64,000 bases of DNA from Evansella sp. LMS18 (GCF_024362785.1 NZ_CP093301.1:1798001-1862000), one strand, 5' to 3'; shown: positions 53,402 to 62,859, counted from the stretch's first letter. A program made the numbers and translations. The notes: generated by a model not told the origin, from the letters alone.

Positions 53402-54727
53402 ATGACTCCTGTGAAATACTTATATATGATCAGAACAAGCTTCTGGTATATTCCCTCCATATACAGCATTTCCGCTGTGGCTTTTTCTGTGATCAGCCTG
53501 CGTATTGAAGCATATTTAATGCAAGCTGAGAACTTTTATTTTGCTATACCTTCTCTTCTCCTAACTGATATTAACCTGGCGCACACCATTTTGAGTTCCA
53601 TATCCGCCTCACTGCTTACTATGACAACGATTACTTTTTCTACCATACTCGTGGTACTCACTACCTTTCTTTCTGAGTTTTCGCCAAGGACTATCCAGAA
53701 CTTCATTACCGACAGAAAAACCCAGCATGTACTTGGTATCTTTGCCGGTGGGTTCATATATTCCATACTCCTTCTCTTGTTTCTGAGGGAAAAGGAGCCT
53801 GGTTCCCTTTTTCTAGTTCCTTCTTTTGCCGTATTTTTTGCTATTCTATGCCTGCTTGTATTCGTCTATTTTATCCACCATGCTTCCACATGGATTCAGG
53901 TAAGCAATCTGATTCACTATATAACGATTACTACTATGAAAAAAATTGACTCCGATTTCGAAGACATGGAAGACGTGCATGATGATGCCCCGTGGGAAGA
54001 CTGGGAAAGCGAAGAGATAAAGCATATAAACCCTAGAAAGATCCTTCTCAGGGAAACTGGCTATATAAAACATATTGATGTGGAAGGAATGATCGAACAG
54101 GCGGCAAAAGACAATTGTATTATCAGAGTGGAGAAAAAACTGAGTGAGTATGTGGATCAGTCCACACCTGTACTCTCCCTGTGGTCAATGGGCAATCATA
54201 AACAGATCGGCAGCTATCATCGCTTTATTGCTGTGGGGCCGAATAAAAATCCAGTAGATGACATGGAATTCGGGATTACTAAATTAGTGGAAATTGCTTT
54301 ACGGGCACTATCCCCAGGAATAAATGACCCTAATACAGCAATTAACTGTATCGAAAACCTGGGAAGAATTATGACAAAGCTGGGGGGAAAATACCTTCCG
54401 AAATCGTATCATAACGACCATAACAGAAACCTTCGCGTCATTCTTGAAAAACCGGATTTCAGTGATTATTTATACCGCTGTTTCTACCAGATAAGGAAAT
54501 ACGGGTTCGAAGACATTTCTGTACTGGCCTCCGGTTTGAAAGCTTTAACGATAATAGCCGAAAATAACTCTGAACAAGTTAAAAAAACCGTCTGGGAGTT
54601 TACCGAGTATATACTTGAAGGACTTGCAGGGGAGGATATGCTTACTCTTGATAAGAAGTTTATTAATGAACGTCTTGAAGCTCTCGCAAGGGCCGCCGGA
54701 CATACAAAATATTTTAAGCCGCTTTGA
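53402..54727 (+). CDS. DUF2254 membrane protein
   Basis: A 441-residue membrane protein of the DUF2254 family, unknown function. Four hydrophobic segments occupy the first 170 residues (about 17-38, 58-85, 105-128, 138-162); a large cytoplasmic domain follows with the family text ALSPGINDPNTAINCIENLG. The highly acidic FEDMEDVHDDAPWEDWESEE stretch lies about residue 180. GGGGGAAAG precedes the ATG. It stands alone and converges on aag across a 200-bp repeat. Confidence 0.88.
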   Translation: MTPVKYLYMIRTSFWYIPSIYSISAVAFSVISLRIEAYLMQAENFYFAIPSLLLTDINLAHTILSSISASLLTMTTITFSTILVVLTTFLSEFSPRTIQNFITDRKTQHVLGIFAGGFIYSILLLLFLREKEPGSLFLVPSFAVFFAILCLLVFVYFIHHASTWIQVSNLIHYITITTMKKIDSDFEDMEDVHDDAPWEDWESEEIKHINPRKILLRETGYIKHIDVEGMIEQAAKDNCIIRVEKKLSEYVDQSTPVLSLWSMGNHKQIGSYHRFIAVGPNKNPVDDMEFGITKLVEIALRALSPGINDPNTAINCIENLGRIMTKLGGKYLPKSYHNDHNRNLRVILEKPDFSDYLYRCFYQIRKYGFEDISVLASGLKALTIIAENNSEQVKKTVWEFTEYILEGLAGEDMLTLDKKFINERLEALARAAGHTKYFKPL

Positions 54728-54849
54728 CGGCAGGACCGGTTAGCTTTAGAAGGGGGTGGACGGCAAGGGGCTGTGTATACTGTCTTGTTAAATAAGGGCA
54801 GAACTGACTTATGAGTAGGCATACGTCTTTGGGGGTGCTGGTTAGCAAC

Positions 54850-55049
54850 CAATTTAATAAATAGACGGAAGAATTACGCTTAATTCGTAATTAGTATATA
54901 AAAACGTGGAAATAGAAGGAGTAATTCCGTCTATTATCTCAAATAAAGCGAAAATGGTTGAATTTCCTTTGCATAATCGGAAAACCTCCTCTTATTTCCC
55001 CTCGAAACGTGTGCCAATCTGCATATAAACGGAAAATCTCCGTTTATTT
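54850..55049 (-). repeat. 200-bp CGGA/TCCG-module element, copy B
   Basis: Reverse complement aligns over the full length with 15191-15390, including the ends AAATAAACGGAGATTTTCCG and CTTCCGTCTATTTATTAAAT. Module positions on this strand give spacings of 51, 61 and 52, the mirror of copy A. In module 3 a G-C pair in copy A is an A-T pair here, keeping the stem. It lies between the convergent DUF2254 and aag genes; together with flanking short AT-rich sequence it accounts for the 480-bp gap. Confidence 0.85.
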
Positions 55050-55207
55050 TACTTTAGCTGATTAATCAAATACCTTCTTTAAAGTAAGTGAAGTTGCACA
55101 TAAAGGAACTAACCAAATACTATGGCGAGTTCCCTTTAACGATGTAAATACGTGCTGTCTTTTCCGCACGCACTTTAAGAGTAGCACCTCAAAACGAAAC
55201 CCGCTTT

Positions 55208-55813
55208 TTAGTCCCTTCTCTTTCTCATCCTGGATACAAAGGGATTTCCTTTTTCCCAGAACCGCCATGGATAGTCCCGCGCTTCCCCGCTGTTATCGAT
55301 TCCAATCCTCGGGCCAGCAACTACTTCGTCCGGCTCTCTTCCTTCAGCGATATATAACGGCGGCTCATTTAATGGCCTTCCGTAATCCTCTTTCATTATC
55401 CCGAGAGCCTTTGTCAGTTTTCCCGGACCGTTTGTTAAATCGTACAGTTTTTTATCACTGCCTCTCCGGCTGTACATGAGGTCCAGCCCTTCCTGAGGCT
55501 CAACAGCACGAATGAGAACAGCTTCCGGTGAATCTTCCGGCCCGCTCACAACATTAACGAGACAATGGGTATGCATGACATACGTATAAGCATGCCCCGG
55601 CTCGCCAAACATCACTTCTGTTCTGGCCGTCCTTCTGTTGCCAAAGCTGTGGGCCGCCCTGTCACCAGGCCCGATGTATGCTTCTGTTTCCACAATAATT
55701 CCGGCAGCTGTACCTTCCTCTGTTTCTTTAATCAGCAGTTTTCCAATAAGGCTGCGGGCAAGCTCCAGTGTAGGCTGCTGAAAAAAAGAAGGGTGCATAG
55801 GCGTGTATTCCAC
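55208..55813 (-). CDS. aag: DNA-3-methyladenine glycosylase (AAG/MPG family)
   Basis: Removes alkylated purines (3-methyladenine, hypoxanthine) from DNA. The 201 residues show LARSLIGKLLIKETEEG, the catalytic Glu-containing IVETEAYIGPGDRAAHSFGNRRTAR, the intercalating-Tyr region and the C-terminal GPRIGIDN. Full length. Start: GTG at 55813, eight bases after AAGGAGG; a GTG three codons earlier overlaps that site. It lies 26 bp after tadC in the same direction and could be cotranscribed with the pilus operon, although its function is unrelated. Confidence 0.94.
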   Translation of the reverse strand: MEYTPMHPSFFQQPTLELARSLIGKLLIKETEEGTAAGIIVETEAYIGPGDRAAHSFGNRRTARTEVMFGEPGHAYTYVMHTHCLVNVVSGPEDSPEAVLIRAVEPQEGLDLMYSRRGSDKKLYDLTNGPGKLTKALGIMKEDYGRPLNEPPLYIAEGREPDEVVAGPRIGIDNSGEARDYPWRFWEKGNPFVSRMRKRRD

Positions 55814-55839
55814 CAGCCTCACCTCCTTGATTAGATGTA

Positions 55840-56766
55840 TTATTCAAATACTTCCACTATTTGAATGATAGCTGGCCCTAAAATAACTATAAAAATGCAA
55901 GGGAAGATGAACAGCACAAGAGGGAAAAGCATTTTGATCGGCGCCTTCATTGCAGTTTCTTCTGCACGCTGCTTTCTTCTGCCTCTGATTTCATTAGCCT
56001 GCACATTAAGCACTTGCACCATTCCAATACCAAGCTGTTCAGCCTGGATGATGCTTCCGATAAGCGAGTTAACATCCTCCAGCTCAAGCCTTTGCCGGAC
56101 TCCTGATAAAGCTTCTTTTCTTGTTTTCCCGAGCCGCATCTCTTCTAAGCATCTTTGAAATTCTGAAGAGAGCACTCCTTCTTTTTTTGCTGTAACTTTA
56201 CTCAAAGCTGAGTCAAAGCCTAAACCTGCTTCCATGCTTACTGTAAGAAGATCGATAAAATCAGGGAGTGCTTTCAGAGCTTCTTTATTCCTTGCCTTAG
56301 CTTTCTGCTTTAAGTAAAAAGACGGCAAATATTTTCCGGCAGCAAAACCACCAGCTGTAAACATCAGAATCCTTCCAGGCTCCGCATTTGTAAGGAGGGC
56401 ATAGCCTCCTGCCAAAAGAGGAAGCAGTACTAGCATAACGATTTGCACAATCCGAAATTCCACCGGGGTCATTCCGAAAGGACTTCCTGCCTGGAGCAGC
56501 TTTTGTTCAAGTATTTCCCGTTTTTCACTCGTTAAATTCTTCTGCAGGCTCTTTCTCGTTTCTTTCCAAAGAGGCTTAATAATCCTGCTGAAGAAGGAGA
56601 TTTTTTTAATATCTTCTCCCGGAGTTCCCGCAGGGACAGTTTCTTCTGCAGTTTCGTTAAAAACTGTAGCGAGTCTTGCACTAACCTGTTTCTTTTTTTC
56701 TTTTTTCAGTAAAAGCATTCCGTAAAGAAGGAGCAGCACAGTAAATCCATACATCAATACAATCAT
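55840..56766 (-). CDS. tadC: Tad pilus inner-membrane protein TadC
   Basis: Second type II secretion F-domain platform protein of the Tad/Flp pilus machine. The 308 residues have a first helix at the N-terminus, a cytoplasmic domain with VSMEAGLGFDSALSKV (T2SSF motif) and helices near 110, 140 and 280-305. Three bases separate it from tadB. As the partner of TadB it anchors the TadA motor in the membrane. Confidence 0.92.
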   Translation of the reverse strand: MIVLMYGFTVLLLLYGMLLLKKEKKKQVSARLATVFNETAEETVPAGTPGEDIKKISFFSRIIKPLWKETRKSLQKNLTSEKREILEQKLLQAGSPFGMTPVEFRIVQIVMLVLLPLLAGGYALLTNAEPGRILMFTAGGFAAGKYLPSFYLKQKAKARNKEALKALPDFIDLLTVSMEAGLGFDSALSKVTAKKEGVLSSEFQRCLEEMRLGKTRKEALSGVRQRLELEDVNSLIGSIIQAEQLGIGMVQVLNVQANEIRGRRKQRAEETAMKAPIKMLFPLVLFIFPCIFIVILGPAIIQIVEVFE

Positions 56767-56769
56767 GGC

Positions 56770-57753
56770 TTACACCTCGATCGCCGTTATTTTTGTGATA
56801 AAAACAAAGCCAATTAAACAGGAAACGGCACCTACGCCCAGTAACAGTAAACCGATTGGATTAGAAAACATGACACTCATGTAATTTGGTTCTATAACCA
56901 ACAGAAACCCACCAAGTATAACAGGAAGCAGAGCGACAACCATTCCTGACATTCGCCCTTGGGCAGTCAGTGTTTTTATCTGTCCGTGAATTTTTATTCT
57001 TTCACGAATAGTATTGGCTATCTGATCAAGCACGGTAGCCAGGTTTCCACCAACCTGCCGCTGGATTAAAATTGCCTGGACCATTAAGTTCAAGTCTTCG
57101 CTGGGCATCCGTTCTTTCAGTTTGTTTAACGACTCTTCAATCGTGACTCCATACTGCATTTCTTTCAGGACCAGTTCCATTTCCTCTTTCATTGGCGACG
57201 AGGATTCTTCCGCTACAGACTTTAATGCCTGAGGAAAACTAAACCCTGCCCTGAGTGCACCGACAATTGTAGAAATCATTTCCGGCAGAGCATCATTAAA
57301 CTTCTTCAGTCTGGCCCGCTGCCGCTTCTTTAAAATCATTTTTGGAATAACTGAACCAATATAGGCTCCCAATGGGATTACTATCAAATTGCCAACAAAC
57401 AAATTCAGGATCCCGGCCCCAAGTGCAATAGAGATCCACTTAAACATGACGTACTCTTCCGGTTTCAACGGCACTCCAGCCTGGCTGAGAAGAGTCTCTA
57501 TCTGCGACGTTTTATCCTTTTTCGCCAGATATTTTTTCACAGTCTGCTTTGCAAAACGAAGCTGCATCGCCCGCTGGAACTTTTTGGGTTCCTGAATGTT
57601 CGTTTTTTCCTCTTCTGTCCCACTGCCTAAATACCTGTTTATGCGAGTCTCAGTGAGCTCCTTTTTAGGAGAAAAACGCTGTAAAACAAGAAGGAAAAAT
57701 AATGTAACAGTGAAGAGAAACATTATTATTAAAAGTCCTTTCATTCCCTTCAC
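56770..57753 (-). CDS. tadB: Tad pilus inner-membrane protein TadB
   Basis: Type II secretion F-domain platform protein, 327 residues. Helix at 8-24, then a Lys-rich cytoplasmic stretch, helices near 105-140, the T2SSF text ISTIVGALRAGFSFPQALKSVAEESSSPMKEE, and two C-terminal helices. The ATG overlaps the stop of the ATPase gene (ATGA), so they are translationally coupled. Confidence 0.93.
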   Translation of the reverse strand: MKGMKGLLIIMFLFTVTLFFLLVLQRFSPKKELTETRINRYLGSGTEEEKTNIQEPKKFQRAMQLRFAKQTVKKYLAKKDKTSQIETLLSQAGVPLKPEEYVMFKWISIALGAGILNLFVGNLIVIPLGAYIGSVIPKMILKKRQRARLKKFNDALPEMISTIVGALRAGFSFPQALKSVAEESSSPMKEEMELVLKEMQYGVTIEESLNKLKERMPSEDLNLMVQAILIQRQVGGNLATVLDQIANTIRERIKIHGQIKTLTAQGRMSGMVVALLPVILGGFLLVIEPNYMSVMFSNPIGLLLLGVGAVSCLIGFVFITKITAIEV

Positions 57754-59180
57754 TCCTCATTATTTATAAATACACCTGGGTCGATCGTTATCCCCGAATT
57801 CTCCAGTCGCTCGTAAAACTTAGGACGCACACCGGTAGGTACCAGCCTGCCAATAACTTTTCCGTTTTCGTCCCGGCCTTTCTGTTCATAGGTGAAGATA
57901 TCCTGAAGCACGATTACATCGCCTTCCAGTCCCTGAACTTCTGTAATTTTAACTATTTTTCTCGAACCGTCCTTTAACCGGGACTGCTGGATAATCACAT
58001 CTATTGCTCCTGAAATTTGCTCACGGATTGCTTTTACAGGGAGATCCACTCCTCCTAACAGCACCATTGTTTCGAGACGGGAGATCATGTCACGGGGGCT
58101 GTTCGAGTGCCCTGTTGCAAGAGAGCCGTCATGCCCGGTGTTCATCGCCTGCAACATATCCAGCGCTTCCGCTCCACGAACCTCACCGATAACAACACGG
58201 TCAGGCCGCATCCTCAACGAGTTTCTTACTAAGTCCCTGATCGTAATAGCACCCTTCCCTTCAATATTAGGGGGCCGTGATTCCAGAGAAACAACATGGT
58301 CCTGGCCAAGCTGAAGCTCAGCTGCATCCTCAATGGTCACAATCCGCTCGTCGTTCGGAATAAAGTTGGAAAGAACGTTAAGTGTTGTCGTTTTACCTGA
58401 ACCTGTACCGCCGCTGACAAACATGTTCAGCCTTGCTTTAACACAGGCATCGATAAAAATAGCCATTTCCTTCGTTAATGTTCCAAAACCTACAAGGTCA
58501 TCGACCACAAAAGGGTCTGCAGCAAACTTACGGATCGTTATCGTTGGTCCATTTAAGGCGAGGGGCGGGATAATTGCATTAACACGGGAGCCATCAGGAA
58601 GACGGGCGTCCACCATTGGGCTGCTTTCATCTATTCTTCTCCCTAAAGGAGCTACAATTTTTTCAATAACGTGAAGTACATGGTCATTATCACGGAAAGT
58701 TACATCTGTTAAGACGAGCTTCCCCTTCCTTTCACAGTACACCTGGTCAGGGCCATTCACCATTACCTCTGATACTTCTTCATCAAGAAGCAGGGGATTT
58801 ATTGGACCAAAGCCCGTCAGATCGTTAATCAGGTCGTCCACTACCTGCTTTCGGTCTATATTCGTCCGGAAAGACTCGTCCTCTTTAATGATTTCCATTG
58901 CCATTTCGTCAATTTTAGGGATAACTGCTTCGATATCTTCTTTATCTTTCATTTCTTCAAGAATTTGCTTATGAAGAATCTTTTTCAATTCTTTTTGTTT
59001 ATCTGTGGTTTTAGGGGGAAGCTCCTTTTTCTTCTGGGGCTGCTCCCTTTTTACTTCCATCAGTTTTGGGGCTGGCTTCGGTACCTTTTTTTCTGTTTCT
59101 GGTGCAGGCCCTGCTGCTTCTATATTAACGGCTGCCTGTTGGCCTTCGTTTTTATTCTGTATTCTCGCGAGGAGGCTCAT
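57750..59180 (-). CDS. tadA: Tad pilus assembly ATPase (TadA/CpaF)
   Basis: Hexameric secretion ATPase that powers pilus assembly. The 476 residues comprise a variable Pro/Lys-rich N-terminus (20-60), the CpaF N-terminal domain, then the ATPase with Walker A SGGTGSGKTTTLN, Walker B region RPDRVVIGEVRGAEALDML, the Asp box and His box SLATGHSNSPRDMISRLE. Typical CpaF length. It is 14 bp after cpaE. Confidence 0.96.
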   Translation of the reverse strand: MSLLARIQNKNEGQQAAVNIEAAGPAPETEKKVPKPAPKLMEVKREQPQKKKELPPKTTDKQKELKKILHKQILEEMKDKEDIEAVIPKIDEMAMEIIKEDESFRTNIDRKQVVDDLINDLTGFGPINPLLLDEEVSEVMVNGPDQVYCERKGKLVLTDVTFRDNDHVLHVIEKIVAPLGRRIDESSPMVDARLPDGSRVNAIIPPLALNGPTITIRKFAADPFVVDDLVGFGTLTKEMAIFIDACVKARLNMFVSGGTGSGKTTTLNVLSNFIPNDERIVTIEDAAELQLGQDHVVSLESRPPNIEGKGAITIRDLVRNSLRMRPDRVVIGEVRGAEALDMLQAMNTGHDGSLATGHSNSPRDMISRLETMVLLGGVDLPVKAIREQISGAIDVIIQQSRLKDGSRKIVKITEVQGLEGDVIVLQDIFTYEQKGRDENGKVIGRLVPTGVRPKFYERLENSGITIDPGVFINNEE

Positions 59181-59194
59181 TTACCAATCACTCC

Positions 59195-60028
59195 TTAATT
59201 ACCTGTTGGAATCAGTTTTGTAAAAAAAGAAGACTTTTTTCCGGAGCCTTGTTTAACTTCCGTTTTTTTCTTTTCATCTGGCGAACTGAGGTCCCCGGCC
59301 ATCTTAAAAACAGCCTTTGCAATGTCTGATTTACTATGTTCTACAGTAAGTGGAACACCGATGTTTATTGACTGGGAAGCCAGCTTAAAGTTATTTGGTA
59401 TAAAATAAGCATCCTTATTCCCCAGCATTTCAGCCGCCTCTTCAGCTTTAAGAAGACTCTCCATGTTATAACGGTTTACGGCAAGCTTTGCTTTTTCTCT
59501 CATACCAAGCTGCTCCATTGTTTCAAGCATAAGCTTTGTATTTTTTAACGAGGTCATTTCCAGGGTAGTGACGATAAGAATCTGGTCGGCAATCTCCATA
59601 ATTTCCGCAGTTTCGTCCTGGAAACCGAGACATGTGTCAATGACTACATAATCGTACTGGCTTCTAAGCTGATCAAGAATATTCATAAGCATTTCGTTTG
59701 TGATCAGATCGGCATATTCCGGTTTTTCAGGAGAAGACAATACTTTTACCCCGGAAATGTGAGAAGACAAGTAGTTAGAAACCAAAGTTGCCTCGCTCCT
59801 CCCCATTTCCTCCACAATATCTTTAATTGTAAAAGAAGGCTGGATATCCATCGCCAGACATACATCACCAAACTGCAAGTCCCCGTCCACGATACAAACA
59901 TCCATATTTTTCTTATTTAAAGCTACAGCGAGGTTCACAGAAAGGAGTGTCTTGCCTATTCCTCCCTTAGCACCACTTACAGCTATAATCTGGCCTTGTT
60001 TACTATTTTCTGATAGTTGTTCTGCCAT
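59195..60028 (-). CDS. cpaE: CpaE/TadZ-type ATPase for pilus localisation
   Basis: MinD/ParA-like ATPase of the Tad system. The 277 residues include the deviant Walker A SGAKGGIGKTLLSVNLA near residue 20, DGDLQFGDVCLAMDI and VIDTCLGFQDETAEIM. It lacks the N-terminal receiver-like domain of Caulobacter CpaE, so it is the short Gram-positive form. It probably places the machine at a cell site. Start: ATG at 60028, eight bases after AGGAGG; an in-frame GTG overlaps that site. Confidence 0.92.
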   Translation of the reverse strand: MAEQLSENSKQGQIIAVSGAKGGIGKTLLSVNLAVALNKKNMDVCIVDGDLQFGDVCLAMDIQPSFTIKDIVEEMGRSEATLVSNYLSSHISGVKVLSSPEKPEYADLITNEMLMNILDQLRSQYDYVVIDTCLGFQDETAEIMEIADQILIVTTLEMTSLKNTKLMLETMEQLGMREKAKLAVNRYNMESLLKAEEAAEMLGNKDAYFIPNNFKLASQSINIGVPLTVEHSKSDIAKAVFKMAGDLSSPDEKKKTEVKQGSGKKSSFFTKLIPTGN

Positions 60029-60066
60029 AGCGTGCACCTCCTGTTATATTTCTTATGTTCTATGAT

Positions 60067-60750
60067 TTACTCTGACTCTGAAGCAATAATGCTGGAGTGA
60101 AGTGTAAACTGAACAGTTCCTTTCTCAGTCGCATTAATGAGAGTGGACGCATCTTCTGGTTTAAGCTCCAGCGTTACTGTCATATATTCAGCTGCTTCAC
60201 CCTCTTCTTCTGGCTCAGAATACATTTTCTGACCTACCGCAAGCACCCTTACTTTCGTGAGAATCTGCTCAGTCCGGACATCCTCTGTATCATCTAAGTC
60301 TATTATTTCTGAAAGAACCACATCCACATAATCTTCCGGTTCAATCAAGTTGGCTACGGATCTCACGATATCTACGCCAACGGATACAGCCCGATAGCCG
60401 TCCTGGACTTTTCTTGATACAATCTCTGACTCTTCTTTATTATCTTTAAGACGATGAGATAGAATGATTTCATCCGTCTCCAAATCCGTTGTCGCAAACT
60501 TCCCTTCTATATCGCCAATATCTCTTACTGCCAGCGGATGTGCATCTTCTTCCGCTACCTCAATTGTTTTAAGCATTTCAGATGAAACAATCTGATTTTC
60601 GCTGATTTGTTCCGCCGCGGCGACTACTGGAATCATCACTTTCTCTTCTTTGGCTTCCGCTTCATCCAGCTGATTTATATAGCTGAAAAATAACACCGTA
60701 GTGAAAACTCCCATTCCAATCGCTAAAAAGAACACTAGTTTTGAACGCAT
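60067..60750 (-). CDS. cpaB: Tad pilus assembly protein CpaB/RcpC
   Basis: A 227-residue protein with one N-terminal membrane anchor (about 5-24) and an extracellular SAF/RcpC domain (VMIPVVAAAEQISENQIVSSEML), followed by a beta-rich C-terminal part (VTLELKPEDASTLINATEKG). In Gram-negatives CpaB helps the outer-membrane secretin; here, without a secretin, it probably acts in the wall zone around the pilus. It starts 8 bp after the TadG-like gene. Confidence 0.92.
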   Translation of the reverse strand: MRSKLVFFLAIGMGVFTTVLFFSYINQLDEAEAKEEKVMIPVVAAAEQISENQIVSSEMLKTIEVAEEDAHPLAVRDIGDIEGKFATTDLETDEIILSHRLKDNKEESEIVSRKVQDGYRAVSVGVDIVRSVANLIEPEDYVDVVLSEIIDLDDTEDVRTEQILTKVRVLAVGQKMYSEPEEEGEAAEYMTVTLELKPEDASTLINATEKGTVQFTLHSSIIASESE

Positions 60751-60758
60751 ATATTCAC

Positions 60759-61661
60759 CTACTCTGTTAATCTGATTGTGTATGCTCCTCTGTCAAGCGC
60801 GCCAGGCTCTGTAAAGCCGGAATCCGCCCGTTTTATAAACATACCTGTTATAGATGTATCTCTGTTGGTCATTGGCTTCGTAATATAGAAATAAGCAAAA
60901 CCAGTAACCTGAATTTGTTTCAGTTTATTTTGTTCATGCTGATGCGGCCGGTACACAGGGATAAGCAATATCCTCGGACAGTCCCTAGCCGTTGGGCTGC
61001 TGCACGTATTTACTAGATGATTGACAGCTTCCCGGGTCGGACCGGCCACGTTACCTGACTCGGTATTTATTATGTCGCCAATTTTGATTTCCTTGTCATA
61101 TCCTGAAATAAGTGTTTCCCTATAGGTCTTAGCTCCTGTCCCTGCCAGAGCAAGAATACCAAAAGTTCCTGATTCTGCTTCCGTCTGGTCTACCTTTAAT
61201 TCATATTCCTTTCCGAATTCAAGGATTTCAGACTCCGGGATTCCTAATGGTGCCACTCCCATGGCTCTTCCCAGCGTCCCTATAGTTGCTGTCGCCGAGG
61301 CTCTTACATCCACTGCTTCAAACCCCAGCAGACTGGAAAAAGCAAGGGGTACCGCCTTTTTCAAACCAACTTCCACCCGGTTGTTTAAGCTGATTTCAAG
61401 CTTTTCCATCGCTCCTTGTTCTCTGTGGTGCACAAGGATGTTATTTACCACAGAACTCACCTGGGTTTCTCCATTTGTCAGTTCCTGGGCCCCTGATAAA
61501 GCAGCGGCATTCGCTGTTTTCTGCAGGTGGGTTTTTGTCATATAAAGGTTACCCCCGTCGATTACAAGGCCTGTGAGTGCCAGGAGCCCTGCAAAAGCGA
61601 GAGAAACTAAGACAAGGACACTGCCATTTTCGTTTTTTAGTAAATCCTTAAGCTTTCTCAT
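60759..61661 (-). CDS. tadG: TadG-like pilus assembly protein
   Basis: A 300-residue pseudopilin-like protein. The TadG N-terminal domain is clear: NENGSVLVLVSLAFAGLLAL, hydrophobic helix at 12-32, then IDGGNLYMTKTHLQKTANAAALSGAQEL. The remainder is an extracellular beta-rich domain with two Cys (CSSPTARDC) that could form a disulfide; no metal-binding VWA motif is seen, so it is shorter than Gram-negative TadG. Pilus minor component or adhesin-like role is inferred. Confidence 0.88.
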   Translation of the reverse strand: MRKLKDLLKNENGSVLVLVSLAFAGLLALTGLVIDGGNLYMTKTHLQKTANAAALSGAQELTNGETQVSSVVNNILVHHREQGAMEKLEISLNNRVEVGLKKAVPLAFSSLLGFEAVDVRASATATIGTLGRAMGVAPLGIPESEILEFGKEYELKVDQTEAESGTFGILALAGTGAKTYRETLISGYDKEIKIGDIINTESGNVAGPTREAVNHLVNTCSSPTARDCPRILLIPVYRPHQHEQNKLKQIQVTGFAYFYITKPMTNRDTSITGMFIKRADSGFTEPGALDRGAYTIRLTE

Positions 61662-61671
61662 CTTGTATCCC

Positions 61672-62055
61672 TCACTCGATTCGGATCGTGGAGTCTGTTC
61701 TGAGAGTTATCGGCCCGGAAAAAACTTTTCCTGCAAACGGAGTAATCGGCTTTACTGGATATTCAAGCCTCACAGTTACATAGTTTCCAGGCCTTCGCTG
61801 AGCTGCCCCTGGAGAAACCTGGACTCTAAGCTGGGAAGAATCTCCTGCGCTGAAGTTGTTTCTCGCAAACTGTGTAACCTCACTATCGGTTTTTCCAAAT
61901 CCGCTGAGCCTTACTGTTTCCTGTGTCGTAAAATGGAGACTGGAATACGTGTAAAGCACTCTGCCAAGATCCACTATCCCCACAAGAAGAAGGAGCAGCA
62001 AAGGAATAACCAGCGCCATCTCTGCTAAAGCCTGGCCTTTTTCGTTCTTAATCAT
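61672..62055 (-). CDS. tadE: TadE-like pseudopilin
   Basis: A 127-residue minor pilin-like protein with the TadE signature: NEKGQALAEMALVIPLLLLLLVGI, where prepilin peptidase likely cuts after Gly6, leaving Glu at +5. One membrane helix (10-30), then an extracellular domain without Cys. The ATG overlaps the stop of the peptidase gene (ATGA). Confidence 0.92.
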   Translation of the reverse strand: MIKNEKGQALAEMALVIPLLLLLLVGIVDLGRVLYTYSSLHFTTQETVRLSGFGKTDSEVTQFARNNFSAGDSSQLRVQVSPGAAQRRPGNYVTVRLEYPVKPITPFAGKVFSGPITLRTDSTIRIE

Positions 62056-62570
62056 ATAAATGTGCTCCCGTTAAGAAGGATGGCTGTAAAAGCTCCCCCG
62101 GCAATCGCCACTCCGTAAGGAAATGTTTTTTTCAAAGATTCGTTGTCAATCGTGTCTGTAAGCTTCATTCCATATCTCATGCCGCATATTGCAAATACTA
62201 ATGCTTTGAGTCGCTGGAAAAACCCTTTGCGGAAAAGGATAATCCCAAGCCCAATAGCTGCGCCGATTACCGCCATAAGAATTGCTGTGGCAAAAACAAA
62301 TGACGCACCTTTCACTGCGCCTACTAAAGCAAGGAGTTTTACATCCCCTGCACCCATGCCGCCCATCAGATATGGAATTAACAGGATTCCTAACCCTGTT
62401 ATAAATCCGAGCAGGCTGCCGGAAAAACCGGACCAGCCTTCAAGGATTCCATTTAAGAGGAAAGCCAGCAGCAGCGACGGGAAAATCACCTTATTATAAA
62501 TTTTTCGGCTCTTTAGATCCGTAATAATACAGATGACCAATACAGTAAACAATAAGATATTAAGCAGCAT
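62052..62570 (-). CDS. tadV: A24 prepilin peptidase (TadV/CpaA)
   Basis: Aspartic membrane protease that processes Flp prepilin, TadE and TadG. The 172 residues span about five to six helices with the two catalytic Asp motifs: ITDLKSRKIYN near residue 18-20 and GMGAGDVKLLAL (GxGD) near 75. It lacks the N-terminal methyltransferase domain of PilD, as usual for TadV. Confidence 0.94.
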   Translation of the reverse strand: MLLNILLFTVLVICIITDLKSRKIYNKVIFPSLLLAFLLNGILEGWSGFSGSLLGFITGLGILLIPYLMGGMGAGDVKLLALVGAVKGASFVFATAILMAVIGAAIGLGIILFRKGFFQRLKALVFAICGMRYGMKLTDTIDNESLKKTFPYGVAIAGGAFTAILLNGSTFI

Positions 62571-62656
62571 GCTGAGCTCCCCTTTCGGTGTGTTTCTTAA
62601 GAAAAAGCTTTACTGCAAGAGTAAAGCTTCTCATTCTGATTACATGTTAGATTTAA

Positions 62657-62827
62657 TTACTCGCTAAACTGTCCGGTAATTCTTTCGAACATTCCCTGTA
62701 ATGTAGTTCCAAACTGGGAAAGCAATGCTACCACTCCAACTGCAATTACTCCTAATACGATTGCGTACTCCGCCATACCTTGTCCTTCTTCTTCTCTTAC
62801 TAAGCCCATTAATTTGTTCTTCATCAT
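62657..62827 (-). CDS. flp: Flp-type major pilin, copy 2
   Basis: A 56-residue class IVb prepilin. The leader MMKNKLMGLVREEEG ends in Gly15; the mature protein begins QGMAEYAIVLGVIAVGVV with Glu at +5 and Tyr at +6 and one hydrophobic helix. The translation is identical to copy 1; the genes differ only by silent changes. AAGGAGAG precedes the ATG. Too short for many automatic gene finders. Confidence 0.95.
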   Translation of the reverse strand: MMKNKLMGLVREEEGQGMAEYAIVLGVIAVGVVALLSQFGTTLQGMFERITGQFSE

Positions 62828-62859
62828 ATTTATGCACTCTCCTTATAATTTAATTTTAA

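Noticed and set aside
55840-62570. Type II secretion or type IV competence pilus locus
   Set aside because: The CpaF-type ATPase, split TadB/TadC, CpaE, CpaB, TadE/TadG and 56-residue Flp pilins are specific to Tad systems; no ComG-type genes are present.
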